Of a stretch of 64,000 bases of DNA, positions 8,385-17,170 are shown piece after piece; the first letter of the stretch is position 1, and each line of letters starts with the position of its first letter. The translations under genes and the position numbers were made by a program. The notes under the pieces were generated by a model. The model did no database searches. It worked only from the letters and a program-made list of their open reading frames with translations, and had not been told where the DNA came from. The DNA lies in the NCBI GenBank assembly GCA_036759545.1, contig DAIOUL010000004.1:1-64000 (forward strand). Direction: 5' to 3'. The stretch is from 66-474 sp036759545. Lineage in GTDB: Bacteria; Pseudomonadota; Gammaproteobacteria; Xanthomonadales; Rhodanobacteraceae.

Positions 8385-9319
8385 GCGGCCTTCGCGGCGG
8401 ATTCACCTTCGGTGATGCGGCGGAACACTTCATCCAGCCGCCCGCGTTCCAGTTGCAGTTCGTCCACCTGCACGCGTTGCGCTTCCAGCAAGTGCTGTAC
8501 TTCGTTGAGGATCTGTCTGCCCGCGCGCGGAAACACGGTGACGCGCCCGTCGGCGGGATCGACTTCGACGCTGTCCACTTCCGGCACGCGCGCCAGCAAT
8601 TCGCGCAGCAGGGCATTGGCCGGTGCGTGGAAACTGACCGCGCCGTGATAACGCGACTGCATTTCCAGTTCCGCCGGCGTGCCTTGCGCGCGCAAGCGGC
8701 CACCCGCCAGAATTGCGACGCGATTGCAGACCGTGCGCACTTCGTTCAAGGCGTGCGTGCACAGGATGATCGCGCGGTCGCGCGCCATATCGCGGATCAG
8801 CGCGTGCACTTCACGTTGCTGGTTGGGATCGAGGCCATCGGTCGGCTCATCCAGTATCAACGCCGGCGGATCGTGCAGCAGCGCCTGCGCCAGACAGACG
8901 CGTCGGCGAAACCCTTTCGACAACGTCTCGATCGACTGCTCCAGCACCGACTGCAGTTGCAGCAGCGCGATCATCTCGTCCAGCCGGCGATTGCGCGGGA
9001 TGCCGGTGAGCCCACGCACGCGCGCGACGAAAATCAGGAACTCGCGCACTTTCATCTCGCCGTAGCTGGGCGCGCCTTCGGGCAAATAACCCAATGCGCG
9101 CCGCGCGGAAAGCGGATCGCGCACCACGTCGTGACCGCACACGCTCGCACGGCCGGAACTCGGCAGCAGGAATCCGGCGATCATGCGCATCGAAGTGGAC
9201 TTGCCTGCGCCGTTGGGACCGAGCAGGCCGAGCACCTGCCCCGCCGCCACGCGCAGATTCAAATCCTGCACCGCCTGCAATGCGCCGTAACGCTTGCTCA
9301 AGGCTTCCGTTTCGATCAT
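8381..9319 (-). CDS. ABC transporter ATP-binding protein (GldA-like)
   Basis: 312 residues with all nucleotide-binding motifs: Walker A GLLGPNGAGKST (about 32-43), a signature-like LSKGFRRRVCLAQALL, Walker B ALILDEPTDGLDP and a switch His in CTHALNEV. The signature departs from LSGGQ (here LSKGFRRR), as is common in GldA/NatA-type exporters. A C-terminal domain of about 90 residues follows the ATPase core. It is the first gene of the minus-strand ABC operon. ATG 9319 is 43 nt from a rho-independent terminator that closes the upstream gene. Confidence 0.9.
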   Translation of the reverse strand: MIETEALSKRYGALQAVQDLNLRVAAGQVLGLLGPNGAGKSTSMRMIAGFLLPSSGRASVCGHDVVRDPLSARRALGYLPEGAPSYGEMKVREFLIFVARVRGLTGIPRNRRLDEMIALLQLQSVLEQSIETLSKGFRRRVCLAQALLHDPPALILDEPTDGLDPNQQREVHALIRDMARDRAIILCTHALNEVRTVCNRVAILAGGRLRAQGTPAELEMQSRYHGAVSFHAPANALLRELLARVPEVDSVEVDPADGRVTVFPRAGRQILNEVQHLLEAQRVQVDELQLERGRLDEVFRRITEGESAAKAA

Positions 9320-9362
9320 CGGCGGATTGTAATGCGCCCGCTTGCACGAAAGCCCGAAACAA

Positions 9363-9390
9363 AAAGCCCGCCGTTCGGCGGGCTTTCATC
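9363..9390 (-). terminator. Rho-independent terminator of the SRPBCC gene
   Basis: Inverted arms AGCCCGCCG and CGGCGGGCT surround a 2-nt loop. Read on the minus strand, the hairpin is followed by TTTTTG, giving a classical terminator 23 nt after the stop codon of the gene at 9413-10846. Confidence 0.85.
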
Positions 9391-9412
9391 GATGCGCTTC
9401 GCGAAGAACGGA

Positions 9413-10846
9413 TCAGTGCCGCTTGTGTTTCGCCGACTTGGCCTGTTTCTTGTTTTCCTGTTTCTTCGCGTTCTGGTCCGAGCCGTTGGCGGCTTCGGGC
9501 GCGTTCGCGTTCCCGCCCTGCCATGCGGCAGGATTCAGCGGCGGCAGCGGACCGGCCTTGCCGGAAGCCTGCTCCGGGGTTTCCTTCGGCACGTCATTGC
9601 CCAGCAGCGGCAGGAACACGCGGAATTGCTGCTGGTCATACGCGGCGTTGGGCAGCGAAACCAGTTCGTCGTAATAACGGTGCGTGGTGTCGTCGAAGGC
9701 ATAACCGTGCGTCAGGCAATAGGCCTTCAACGCCAGGCGCATCAGCGGAATGCCCGCCGGCGTGCCCTGCCAATCGCCTTCCAGTGCGGGACCGCCCGGC
9801 AGCATCGCCGCGCGCACGGTTCCGTCCACGACCAGATTGCCTTTCGAATCCACCGTGCCCGGCTCGAGATTCGCAGGCGGTGCGCCGGCGGAACTGCCGC
9901 TCGCCGGAGCCGCAGCCGAGGCGCCGCTCGCGGGCGCAGCGGCGGAACTCGCGGTGACCGGCGTGGCGCCGGGCGCGTTCTCCGCCTGCGCGGTCAACTT
10001 TGTGAGATCGACGGTCTGGCCGTTGACGGTCAGGCTGGTCGCATCGATCGGCACCGCGACGTCGAACACGTAGTTTTCGTCGCCGTAATCGGTGGTGAGC
10101 GTGATCCGCGGACCGTTCTGATGCACGTTGAGCTTTTTCAGCGCCGCGTCGATCTGCTGCATTGCCTTGGCGGTGGCGGCGTCCACGTCATCCAGCGTGC
10201 GCGGCGCCTGGGTGGACACGAACAGGATCGGCTGCGCCGGCGTGGCCACGATCCGCATCGGCGTTTTGGTGTAATCGACATTGGGAATCGACGCCATCGT
10301 GTCCTGCAAATGATTGAGGCTGTACTGGATCAGCGTGTCCGGCGCGCCGCGCAGGAAGAAGCGCGAATAGCGGTCCAGCAGGTTCCAGCCGTAGTCCACG
10401 TCGTAGGACCAGGAAACCTTGGTCAGGCGCTGGTTGTTGGTCGGCTCCAGATCCAGCGTGAACAGCTTGTTGTGGCCGCGCCATGCTGCGCTGTCCAGTG
10501 CCCAGACGATTTCACCCTTGCCGGTCGGGTCGAGATTGCCGGACTGATTGGTGAGCGTGCTCAGCGGAACATTGTCCATGCCGCCGCTCCAGCTCACCTT
10601 CGCGCCGGGACCGTACGGGGCGCCGGAAACTTCGATCTTCAGGCCCGGATCCTGCTGCTTCAGCACCACCCCCGCGTAATCGTCGAAGCGGCGGAAGTTG
10701 TTGAGCAGATCATAGGTCTGATGGGGGTCGTGGCTGATCGACAGCGACCGCTCGATGTGGCCGTGCGAAGGCAGGAACACGCCCACGATCACGGCCGCGA
10801 TGAACACCAGGATGAGGGCCACGATGAATTCGAGCACTCGCGTCAT
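9413..10846 (-). CDS. Membrane-anchored SRPBCC (polyketide-cyclase-like) protein with GyrI-like region
   Basis: 477 residues from ATG 10846, with GGAGA upstream. An N-terminal anchor (VLEFIVALILVFIAAVIVGV) precedes an SRPBCC/START-like domain that begins with SLSISHDPHQTYDLLNNF and includes VSWSGGMDN and TKVSWSYDVDYG. A second half resembles GyrI-like/AraC effector-binding domains (about 210-270 and 355-430). The two parts are split by a low-complexity Ala/Ser/Pro linker with repeated AAAPASG units. The C-terminus is a Lys/Gln-rich tail (KKQENKKQAKSAKHKRH). The ligand is unknown. A strong terminator follows it. Confidence 0.75.
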   Translation of the reverse strand: MTRVLEFIVALILVFIAAVIVGVFLPSHGHIERSLSISHDPHQTYDLLNNFRRFDDYAGVVLKQQDPGLKIEVSGAPYGPGAKVSWSGGMDNVPLSTLTNQSGNLDPTGKGEIVWALDSAAWRGHNKLFTLDLEPTNNQRLTKVSWSYDVDYGWNLLDRYSRFFLRGAPDTLIQYSLNHLQDTMASIPNVDYTKTPMRIVATPAQPILFVSTQAPRTLDDVDAATAKAMQQIDAALKKLNVHQNGPRITLTTDYGDENYVFDVAVPIDATSLTVNGQTVDLTKLTAQAENAPGATPVTASSAAAPASGASAAAPASGSSAGAPPANLEPGTVDSKGNLVVDGTVRAAMLPGGPALEGDWQGTPAGIPLMRLALKAYCLTHGYAFDDTTHRYYDELVSLPNAAYDQQQFRVFLPLLGNDVPKETPEQASGKAGPLPPLNPAAWQGGNANAPEAANGSDQNAKKQENKKQAKSAKHKRH

Positions 10847-11026
10847 GCCAGCAATCTCCGCATTTTCTGCATGTCGTGATGCGGGAAGGCGTCCGATATC
10901 GCGCGTACCCGCTGCCGCGCACCGTGCACGGCCGAAACGCGGATGGTAGCCGCTCCCGGCCCGCGGCGCTATCCGGCCGCCCCGATATTGACGCGGGTTG
11001 CACGTTGCCGGCGCGATGGTCGCAGC

Positions 11027-11695
11027 GTGACGGACCGCCGCAAAGCCCGCTCCGCTGCCGATTCGCCGCGCGTGCCGCTCGCCAAACCGGTGAGCGTGAT
11101 CCCGCGCGGCCGCCTCTCCGAAGTGCGGCGCGAGGCGGCGGATTGTCACGCGTGCCCGCTATGGCGTAGCGCCACCCAGACGGTGTTCGGCGAAGGTCCG
11201 CAACGCGCGACGATCATGTTGATCGGCGAGCAGCCCGGAGCGCAGGAAGACATCGAAGGCCGTCCATTCGTCGGACCTGCGGGCCGATTGCTGGACGAAG
11301 CACTGGAAGCCGCCGGGCTGGCACGCGAATCGCTCTACCTCACCAACACGGTCAAGCATTTCAAATACGAATTGCGCGGCAAACGGCGCCTGCACAAGAG
11401 CGCCAATGCGTCCGAGCAGGCGGCATGCCGAATGTGGCTGGCGGCGGAACTGTTGCGTGTGCGCCCGCGAATCGTGGTCGGATTGGGCGCAATGGCGGCC
11501 CAAACGATGTTCGGCAACGCCTTCCGCATCACGCGCGAACGCGGGCAATGGCGCGACCTGGACGAAAACGTGCGCGGTATCGCCACCTGGCATCCTTCTG
11601 CGCTGCTGCGCGCGCCCGATCCGCAAACCCGCGACGCGATGTTGAAGGAATTGATCGAGGATTTGCGCAAGGTGGCAGCAGCGGCGAAGCGATGA
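11027..11695 (+). CDS. UdgX-family uracil-DNA glycosylase/uracil-DNA-binding protein
   Basis: About 222 residues from GTG 11027; an in-frame ATG at 10943 is an alternative that adds 28 Arg/Pro-rich residues. Family features are CHACPLW (Cys40/Cys43, iron-sulfur ligands), GEQPGAQEDIEGRPFVGPAG (about 67-86), the UdgX-specific insertion KRRLHKSAN (119-127) and the late TWHPSALLRA. In characterised UdgX the His of this loop forms a covalent link to the abasic site after uracil removal; that His is present here. It converges on dnaE2 with only 5 nt between the two genes, inside a DNA repair cluster. Confidence 0.88.
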   Translation: MTDRRKARSAADSPRVPLAKPVSVIPRGRLSEVRREAADCHACPLWRSATQTVFGEGPQRATIMLIGEQPGAQEDIEGRPFVGPAGRLLDEALEAAGLARESLYLTNTVKHFKYELRGKRRLHKSANASEQAACRMWLAAELLRVRPRIVVGLGAMAAQTMFGNAFRITRERGQWRDLDENVRGIATWHPSALLRAPDPQTRDAMLKELIEDLRKVAAAAKR

Positions 11696-11700
11696 TTCGC

Positions 11701-14700
11701 TCAATGAAAATCCCTCGAGCGCACATCCAGCTCGCCCAGCATGTCGCTGACATCGAACAATCGATGCGCGATCAGATGGCTGACGCCGTCCACGCGTTCC
11801 CACCTGCCCTGCACGCCCAGCAGTTTCGCTTCCAGATACGGCCGCCACTGGCGCGTGGCGACATCGGCCCAGACGATCACATTGACCGGCCCGTGCTCGT
11901 CCTCCAGCGTGATGAAGGTGACGCCGCTGGCGGTTTGCGGACGCTGGCGTTGCGTCACCAGGCCGGCCAGCCGCACTTCGCTTTCGTGCGGCAGAGCCTG
12001 CAACTGCTTCGAATCCAGCCAGCGCTTCGCGCGCAGCCGAGCGCGCAGCAACTTCAGCGGATGCGGACCCAGCGTCAACCCCGTATGCGCGTAATCGGCA
12101 TGTACGCCTTCCGCGACGGAGGGCAGCGGCAAATGCACGATGGCTTCATCCGGACTGCGATGCTCGAACAGCGGCCGGTGCGCTTCCACGCCGATCGCCG
12201 CCCAGTGTGCGCGATGACGATGCCCGGCCAGACCGCGCAGCGCGCCGGCTTGCGCCAGCAACGTGCGATGCGATGAATCCAGCGCGGCGCGCGCACACAA
12301 GTCGGCGACATCGGTGAATGCGCGTTGCACGCGCGCGGCCATCAATCGTTGCGCCGCCTTTTCCGAACAGCCGCGCACCTGCCGCAGGCCGAGCCGGATC
12401 GCCAGCGCGCCACGACGGTCCGCTTCCAGCGTGCAATCCCAATCGCTGTAGCGCACGTCCACCGGCAGCACGCGCACGCCGTGGCGCTGCGCGTCCTGCA
12501 CGATCTGGCTCGGCGCGTAGAAACCCATCGGCTGACTGTTGAGCAATGCACACGCGAATGCAGCCGGATGATGACATTTCAGCCACGACGAAGCGTAAGC
12601 GAGGATCGCGAAACTCGCGGCGTGGCTTTCCGGAAAACCATAACTTCCGAAACCTTTGATCTGGTTGAAAGTGCGCTCGATGAATTCCTCTGTGTAACCG
12701 CGCGCCCGCATGCCGTCCTTGATGCGGTCGTAGTGTTTCTCCAATCCGCCGCGGCGTTTCCATGCGGCCATGTCGCGGCGCAGTTGATCGGCTTCGCCCG
12801 GCGTGTAACCGGCCGCGACCATCATCAGGCGCATCACCTGTTCCTGGAACAGCGGCACGCCGAGCGTGCGCTTCAGAACAGATTCGGTTTCCGGCGACGG
12901 ATAGTCGATCTCTTCTTCGCCGCGGCGGCGACGCAGGTACGGATGCACCATGTCGCCCTGGATCGGTCCCGGCCGAACGATCGCCACCTGGATTACAAGA
13001 TCATAGAACTCCTTCGGTTTCAGGCGCGGCAGCATGCTCATCTGCGCACGGCTTTCGATCTGGAACACACCGATGGTGTCGGCGCGCTGGATCATGTCAT
13101 ACGTCCTTTCGTCACCCGGCTCGATGCCCGCGATCGTGTGATCTCCCTGTCCGTGTTGTTTCAACAGACCGAAACACTTGCGGATGCAGGTCAGCATGCC
13201 GAGCGCCAGGCAATCCACTTTCAGCATGCCCATCGCATCCAGATCATCCTTGTCCCACTGGATGATGGTGCGATCAGGCATCGCCGCGTTCTCGATCGGC
13301 ACCAGTTCCGACAGCGGCGCGTCGGACATCACGAAACCGCCGACGTGCTGGCTTAGGTGCCGCGGCGTGTCCAGCAGCTGCGCGGTCAACGCGAGCACGC
13401 GTTTCAACAGCGGCGAATCCGGATCGAAACCGCGTTCGCGCAGACGCTGATCCAGTGCGCTCGCGCCGTCCCACCAGCCCACTGCGCGGCTCAACTGATC
13501 GACCTGTTCGGGGATGAGGCCCATCGCCTTGCCGACGTCGCGCGCCGCGCTTTTGCCGCGATAGCAGATCACGGTGGCGGCCAGCGCCGCGCGCTCGCGT
13601 CCGTACTTCTTGTAAATGTATTGAATGACTTCCTCGCGCCGCTCGTGTTCGAAATCCACGTCGATGTCGGGCGGCTCATTGCGCTCGCGGCTGATGAAAC
13701 GCTCCATCAGCAGTTCGCTTTCCGCCGGATTCACCTCGGTGATCCCGAGCGCGTAACACACCGCGGAATTGGCTGCCGAACCGCGGCCCTGGCAGAGGAT
13801 CCCCTGCGAACGCGCGTAGCGCACCACATCGTGCACGGTCAGGAAAAATGCTTCGAATTCCTTGAAAGCGATCAATTCGAGTTCTGATTCGATCCGCTCG
13901 TTGACCTTTTCCGGCACGCCTCCGGGCCAGCGCCATCGCAGGCCTCGCTCCGTCAATTCGCGCAGCCACGTGGCCGGCGTGTGCCCTTCCGGCACCAGTT
14001 CGGCGGGATAGTGGTATTGCACCGCTTCTTTCAAATCGAGATTGCAGCGCTCGGCAATCCGCACCGTCTCGTCCAGCAATTCGCGCGGATACAAAGCCGC
14101 GAGTTCGACGCGTTTGCGCAGGTGCCGCTCGGCATTGGGAAACAGCTTTTGTCCGGCTTGCGCGATCGTGGTGCGATGACGGATCGCGGTCAGCGTGTGC
14201 TGCAACGGCAGCCGCGCACGCACGTGCATGTGCACGTCGCCGGCTGCGACCAACGGCAGGCCGAGTTCCGCGCCGATGCGCTGCAAATCCCACAAACGTT
14301 TTGCATCATCAGGTCCGCGGTGCAGTTCCACCGCGACCCAGGCGCGGTCATCGAAAACATGTTTCATCCAGCGGCCGTGTTCGAGATCCGGCTCGCTTTC
14401 AGGAACCCACAACGCCAGCACGCCGAGCATGCCGACTTCGAAATCAGCACGCGTCAGCTTGTACTCGCCCTTCTTCGATGCGCGCCGCCCTTGAGTAATC
14501 AGCCGGCACAGCGCGGTGTAGCCGGCCTTGTCCTCGCACAGCAATACGAGTTTCGGACCGTCGCGTAGTGTCACTTCCGCGCCGACGATCAGTTTAATCT
14601 CCAATTCGCGCGCGGCCTCCCACGCACGCACGATGCCGGCGAGCGAACATTCGTCGGTGATCGCCAGTGCGGTGTAGCCGCACGCCTTGGCGCGCTCGAA

Positions 14701-14781
14701 CAACTCGCGCGCGCTGGATGCGCCGCGCCCGAACGAGAAGTTCGACAGGCAGTGCAGCTCGGCGTATCCGCACGCGCTCAT
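11701..14781 (-). CDS. dnaE2: Error-prone DNA polymerase DnaE2 (ImuC)
   Basis: 1026 residues from ATG 14781 (MSACGYAELHCLSNFSFGRG). An N-terminal PHP domain (AELHCLSNFSF; ALAITDECSLAGIVRAWEAA) precedes the C-family polymerase core, with the catalytic Asp motif PPDIDVDFEHERR near 370 and VDCLALGMLT. A helix-hairpin-helix region and an OB-fold (LAGLVTQRQRPQTASG) follow. The length fits DnaE2 (about 1030-1080) rather than replicative DnaE (about 1160). The start overlaps the imuB stop (ATGA, 14778-14781). With ImuA and ImuB it forms the mutasome, which performs translesion synthesis and SOS mutagenesis in species lacking UmuDC. Confidence 0.95.
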   Translation of the reverse strand: MSACGYAELHCLSNFSFGRGASSARELFERAKACGYTALAITDECSLAGIVRAWEAARELEIKLIVGAEVTLRDGPKLVLLCEDKAGYTALCRLITQGRRASKKGEYKLTRADFEVGMLGVLALWVPESEPDLEHGRWMKHVFDDRAWVAVELHRGPDDAKRLWDLQRIGAELGLPLVAAGDVHMHVRARLPLQHTLTAIRHRTTIAQAGQKLFPNAERHLRKRVELAALYPRELLDETVRIAERCNLDLKEAVQYHYPAELVPEGHTPATWLRELTERGLRWRWPGGVPEKVNERIESELELIAFKEFEAFFLTVHDVVRYARSQGILCQGRGSAANSAVCYALGITEVNPAESELLMERFISRERNEPPDIDVDFEHERREEVIQYIYKKYGRERAALAATVICYRGKSAARDVGKAMGLIPEQVDQLSRAVGWWDGASALDQRLRERGFDPDSPLLKRVLALTAQLLDTPRHLSQHVGGFVMSDAPLSELVPIENAAMPDRTIIQWDKDDLDAMGMLKVDCLALGMLTCIRKCFGLLKQHGQGDHTIAGIEPGDERTYDMIQRADTIGVFQIESRAQMSMLPRLKPKEFYDLVIQVAIVRPGPIQGDMVHPYLRRRRGEEEIDYPSPETESVLKRTLGVPLFQEQVMRLMMVAAGYTPGEADQLRRDMAAWKRRGGLEKHYDRIKDGMRARGYTEEFIERTFNQIKGFGSYGFPESHAASFAILAYASSWLKCHHPAAFACALLNSQPMGFYAPSQIVQDAQRHGVRVLPVDVRYSDWDCTLEADRRGALAIRLGLRQVRGCSEKAAQRLMAARVQRAFTDVADLCARAALDSSHRTLLAQAGALRGLAGHRHRAHWAAIGVEAHRPLFEHRSPDEAIVHLPLPSVAEGVHADYAHTGLTLGPHPLKLLRARLRAKRWLDSKQLQALPHESEVRLAGLVTQRQRPQTASGVTFITLEDEHGPVNVIVWADVATRQWRPYLEAKLLGVQGRWERVDGVSHLIAHRLFDVSDMLGELDVRSRDFH

Positions 14782-16190
14782 GCGAACCACCCGTGCAGCA
14801 TCCAGGGCCCGCGCTGTCCGGCCGCGCAGAAGATCCACGCGCGCTGGCCTTGCGCGGTACGCGCCACGTAGTAATCGCGCCGCACCGGCTCGCCGTCCCA
14901 CCAGCCGGTTTCCAGACGTTCCGGCCCGGCCAGCAATTCCGGTTGCGGTCCGCGCAACGGAACGGGTTTTTCCAGCAACCAGGTCGGACGCGGTGAAGAT
15001 GTTTCGTTGGTGGCTGCATCGTCTTCCCGCGACTGCGCGCGTTCGGGACGCGGATCGAGCGTGTCGTGCAGCGTGTAAATCGCGTCGTCACCGAGCCGCG
15101 CACGCAGGCGTTCGCGCAATTGCGTCATCGTCAACGCGTGCGCGTGACGGCGGTCGAACAGATCGCGTCCCGCCGGCACGAACGGCGGCAGTTCGTCCGC
15201 GCGCAAGCGCAATGCGCGCACCGGTGCGTGCAAGCGCTGCGCTTCCAGACGGCCGCGCGAGAATTCGAACAACTGCTCCGGATCGCGCAGCGGTTCCAGC
15301 AAACCGACCTGCACGCGCGTGCTGTCGTGCGCACGATGCTCGAGTTCAACGGTGAAGCGCTGCACGCCGCCGTCGCGGCCGGAAAGAAACGCAGCAAGAT
15401 CGCCGGTCAACCGGCGCAGTGGAAACAGCAGCGCGGAAAGATTCTCGACCTCGGGTTCGAATTCGATCCGTTGGGAAAAACGATCCGGCGAGCGAAAACG
15501 CACCAGACCATCCGGAGCATTGCCCTTCAACCGATCCAGCGCGCGCAGCAGTTCGCTGCCGAAACGGCGGCGCAGGCCATCGCGCGGCGCGTCCAGCACC
15601 TGACCCAGCGTGCGCAAACCCATCTGCACCAGGGTCATCGCGGTTTCTTCCGGCAGACCCGCATGGTGTAGCGGCAATCGCGACAAGCCCGCGTGCAAGT
15701 TTTGCGTTTCCAGAATCGCACTGCCGTCGGCGTGTTCGGCCAGCGCGCGCGCGGCATGCGGCGTGGGCGCAGCGGCGAGGCGATGACGGAAACCGAGTTG
15801 CGAGAAGTCTTCGTGCAGGTGTCGCGAAAACTGCTCCCACGGTCCGAACAAGGAGCGGCTGCGGCCGATTTCCAGCACGATCGCATCCGGCAGCAACGCG
15901 ACGTCCGAACTGTAGCGATATGCGACCGCGGCGAGGAAGCGATGCCAGTGTTCGACCTCGTTCGCATCGAACGGTACCGCTTCGAATTCCGCCAGCAATG
16001 CGCGCGCGGCGGTGAGCGGCTGGCCCGAGCGCGAACCGGCGCGTGCCGCGGCGTCGTTCACGTCGAACAGCACGCGCGCGTGCGGCGGGCCATCGATCAA
16101 CACCAGCGGCGATGCTGCATCCACGCGCTGACGCAGCACGCCATCCAGCGCGAGATGCGGAAATGAAATGCAGGCCCACAACATCGTCAT
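14778..16190 (-). CDS. imuB: ImuB, catalytically inactive Y-family polymerase homologue
   Basis: 470 residues. The N-terminal Y-family region starts MLWACISFPHLALDGVLRQR, where active polymerases carry acidic metal ligands (a DxDxFFAS-type motif) that are missing here. The helix-hairpin-helix region (MGLRTLGQVLDAPRDGLRRR) and little-finger region remain. The C-terminus (PRPTWLLEKPVPL; ...DYYVARTAQGQRAWIF) is the ImuB-specific part. ImuB is the hub that binds the beta clamp, ImuA and DnaE2. It overlaps dnaE2 by 4 nt and follows imuA by 12 nt. Confidence 0.92.
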   Translation of the reverse strand: MTMLWACISFPHLALDGVLRQRVDAASPLVLIDGPPHARVLFDVNDAAARAGSRSGQPLTAARALLAEFEAVPFDANEVEHWHRFLAAVAYRYSSDVALLPDAIVLEIGRSRSLFGPWEQFSRHLHEDFSQLGFRHRLAAAPTPHAARALAEHADGSAILETQNLHAGLSRLPLHHAGLPEETAMTLVQMGLRTLGQVLDAPRDGLRRRFGSELLRALDRLKGNAPDGLVRFRSPDRFSQRIEFEPEVENLSALLFPLRRLTGDLAAFLSGRDGGVQRFTVELEHRAHDSTRVQVGLLEPLRDPEQLFEFSRGRLEAQRLHAPVRALRLRADELPPFVPAGRDLFDRRHAHALTMTQLRERLRARLGDDAIYTLHDTLDPRPERAQSREDDAATNETSSPRPTWLLEKPVPLRGPQPELLAGPERLETGWWDGEPVRRDYYVARTAQGQRAWIFCAAGQRGPWMLHGWFA

Positions 16191-16202
16191 TTCCGTATGA
16201 AG

Positions 16203-16943
16203 TCAGCTACCTTCCCTTCGCATTAAGTGCAAGCCTTCCCCTTCAAGGGGAGGATTGGGTGGGGATGGTGTTGAAGATCGCTGAACCATCCCCCTCCCAT
16301 CCCCCTTGAAGGGGGAGGAGAAGACCTCAAACGCAATCGGCTGCACCGGCGCCGCCCCACCCCGGCACTTGCGCACGCGCAACTGCGCGGGATTCGTTTC
16401 GATCTCGATGCGCAACGCCGCCGGTGATGCATGCTCGACGCATTTGCGATCGCGGAACACGAAGGCCAGTGCGCGGCCGCTGTCAGCCGCTACCTGCAAA
16501 CGGCGCAAGCGACGCTCGTCGATCTGCTTCGGCCACGCCAGCACCGCCGAACAACACCCCGCGCGCAGCGATTGCTCCATCGCCCACAGTGCCTGTCGCT
16601 CGTGCTCGATGGCAACGATTTCGACGTGCGCCATGTCTACGCCCTGCGCACGCCAGCCGACAACACACGGCGCATACGGCGGCGCGATCAGCAGCACGGG
16701 ACGATCCGTCTGCGCCAGCCGAACCAGGGTCGGCATCAGCAATTGCAATTCGCCCACCCCGTCCGCGGGAATCAGGATTTCGCTCAAAGCCGCATCCGGC
16801 CAACCGCCCGCCGGCAGCGCCGCATCCAGCTCCGGCCAACCGGTGGGCTGCGCAGGCACAACCGGCAAATCGCCGCGCCTAGGGCGGCGCTGTCGCCAAA
16901 TCTGTCGGCTGTCGAACAATGCTAAAGGCGCGTTCGTTGCCAC
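16203..16943 (-). CDS. imuA: ImuA, RecA/SulA-like mutasome component with repeat-derived C-terminus
   Basis: From GTG 16943 (VATNAPLALFDSRQIWRQRR) the protein has 246 residues and aligns with the usual ImuA start; ATG 17033 is an in-frame alternative. Characteristic segments are GWPDAALSEILIPADGVGEL and QLLMPTLVRLAQTDRPVLLI, a RecA-like fold without a standard Walker A. ImuA and ImuB support DnaE2 in induced mutagenesis. Odd feature: the last 35 or so residues (SPFKGDGRGM... to ...PPLEGEGLHLMRREGS) are encoded by a 35-bp inverted repeat (16234-16320) and not by ImuA-like sequence, so the original C-terminus was replaced. No convincing LexA box was found upstream. Confidence 0.88.
   Translation of the reverse strand: MATNAPLALFDSRQIWRQRRPRRGDLPVVPAQPTGWPELDAALPAGGWPDAALSEILIPADGVGELQLLMPTLVRLAQTDRPVLLIAPPYAPCVVGWRAQGVDMAHVEIVAIEHERQALWAMEQSLRAGCCSAVLAWPKQIDERRLRRLQVAADSGRALAFVFRDRKCVEHASPAALRIEIETNPAQLRVRKCRGGAAPVQPIAFEVFSSPFKGDGRGMVQRSSTPSPPNPPLEGEGLHLMRREGS
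16234..16320. repeat. Long inverted repeat inside the 3' end of imuA
   Basis: Left arm 16234-16268 and right arm 16286-16320 are imperfect inverted copies, each about 35 nt, around a 17-nt centre. The cores are CCTTCAAGGGGA and CCCTTGAAGGGGG, flanked by C-rich and G-rich runs. It would form a long hairpin in the mRNA and is read through as the imuA C-terminus. It differs from the CTGGATTCCGG repeats elsewhere in the window. Confidence 0.8.
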
Positions 16944-17152
16944 CGAATCACTCGAATTTGTTTTCGCAAGTTGTTGATGGAAATGGAATGACTGGCCGCG
17001 AGCGCTCCTAGCATCCCAGCGCGGCACGACCATGGACTTTCCAGTTTAGCGCCGCGGCGGATGCGCCACTTCCGCGCATGTTCCACCCGCGCATCTCACG
17101 ACGCGCGACGCTTGCACACGACTGGAGACGGCAAGCTTGCGTTTTGGACCGA

Positions 17153-17167
17153 GTAAGGTATCCTTAC
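17153..17167 (+). promoter_or_regulatory. Palindromic operator candidate upstream of the AbrB/PIN pair
   Basis: GTAAGG-TAT-CCTTAC is a perfect 6+3+6 inverted repeat ending 3 nt before the antitoxin ATG at 17171. Type II antitoxins with AbrB folds commonly bind such a site to repress their own operon. The position also overlaps the space where an SD would lie, so the mRNA may be nearly leaderless. Confidence 0.5.
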
Positions 17168-17170
17168 TTC

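Noticed and set aside
8453..10879. An 808-codon open frame on the plus strand opposite the ABC ATPase and SRPBCC genes
   Set aside because: It is antisense to well-supported genes with intact motifs, crosses their intergenic terminator, and has a low-complexity Arg/Gln/His-rich translation typical of GC-rich shadow frames.
16944..17170. Search for a LexA/SOS box upstream of imuA
   Set aside because: No CTGT-N8-ACAG or TTAGTA-type palindrome was found. Three CTGTCG hexamers at 16889-16915 are inside the coding start and not arranged as a LexA site.
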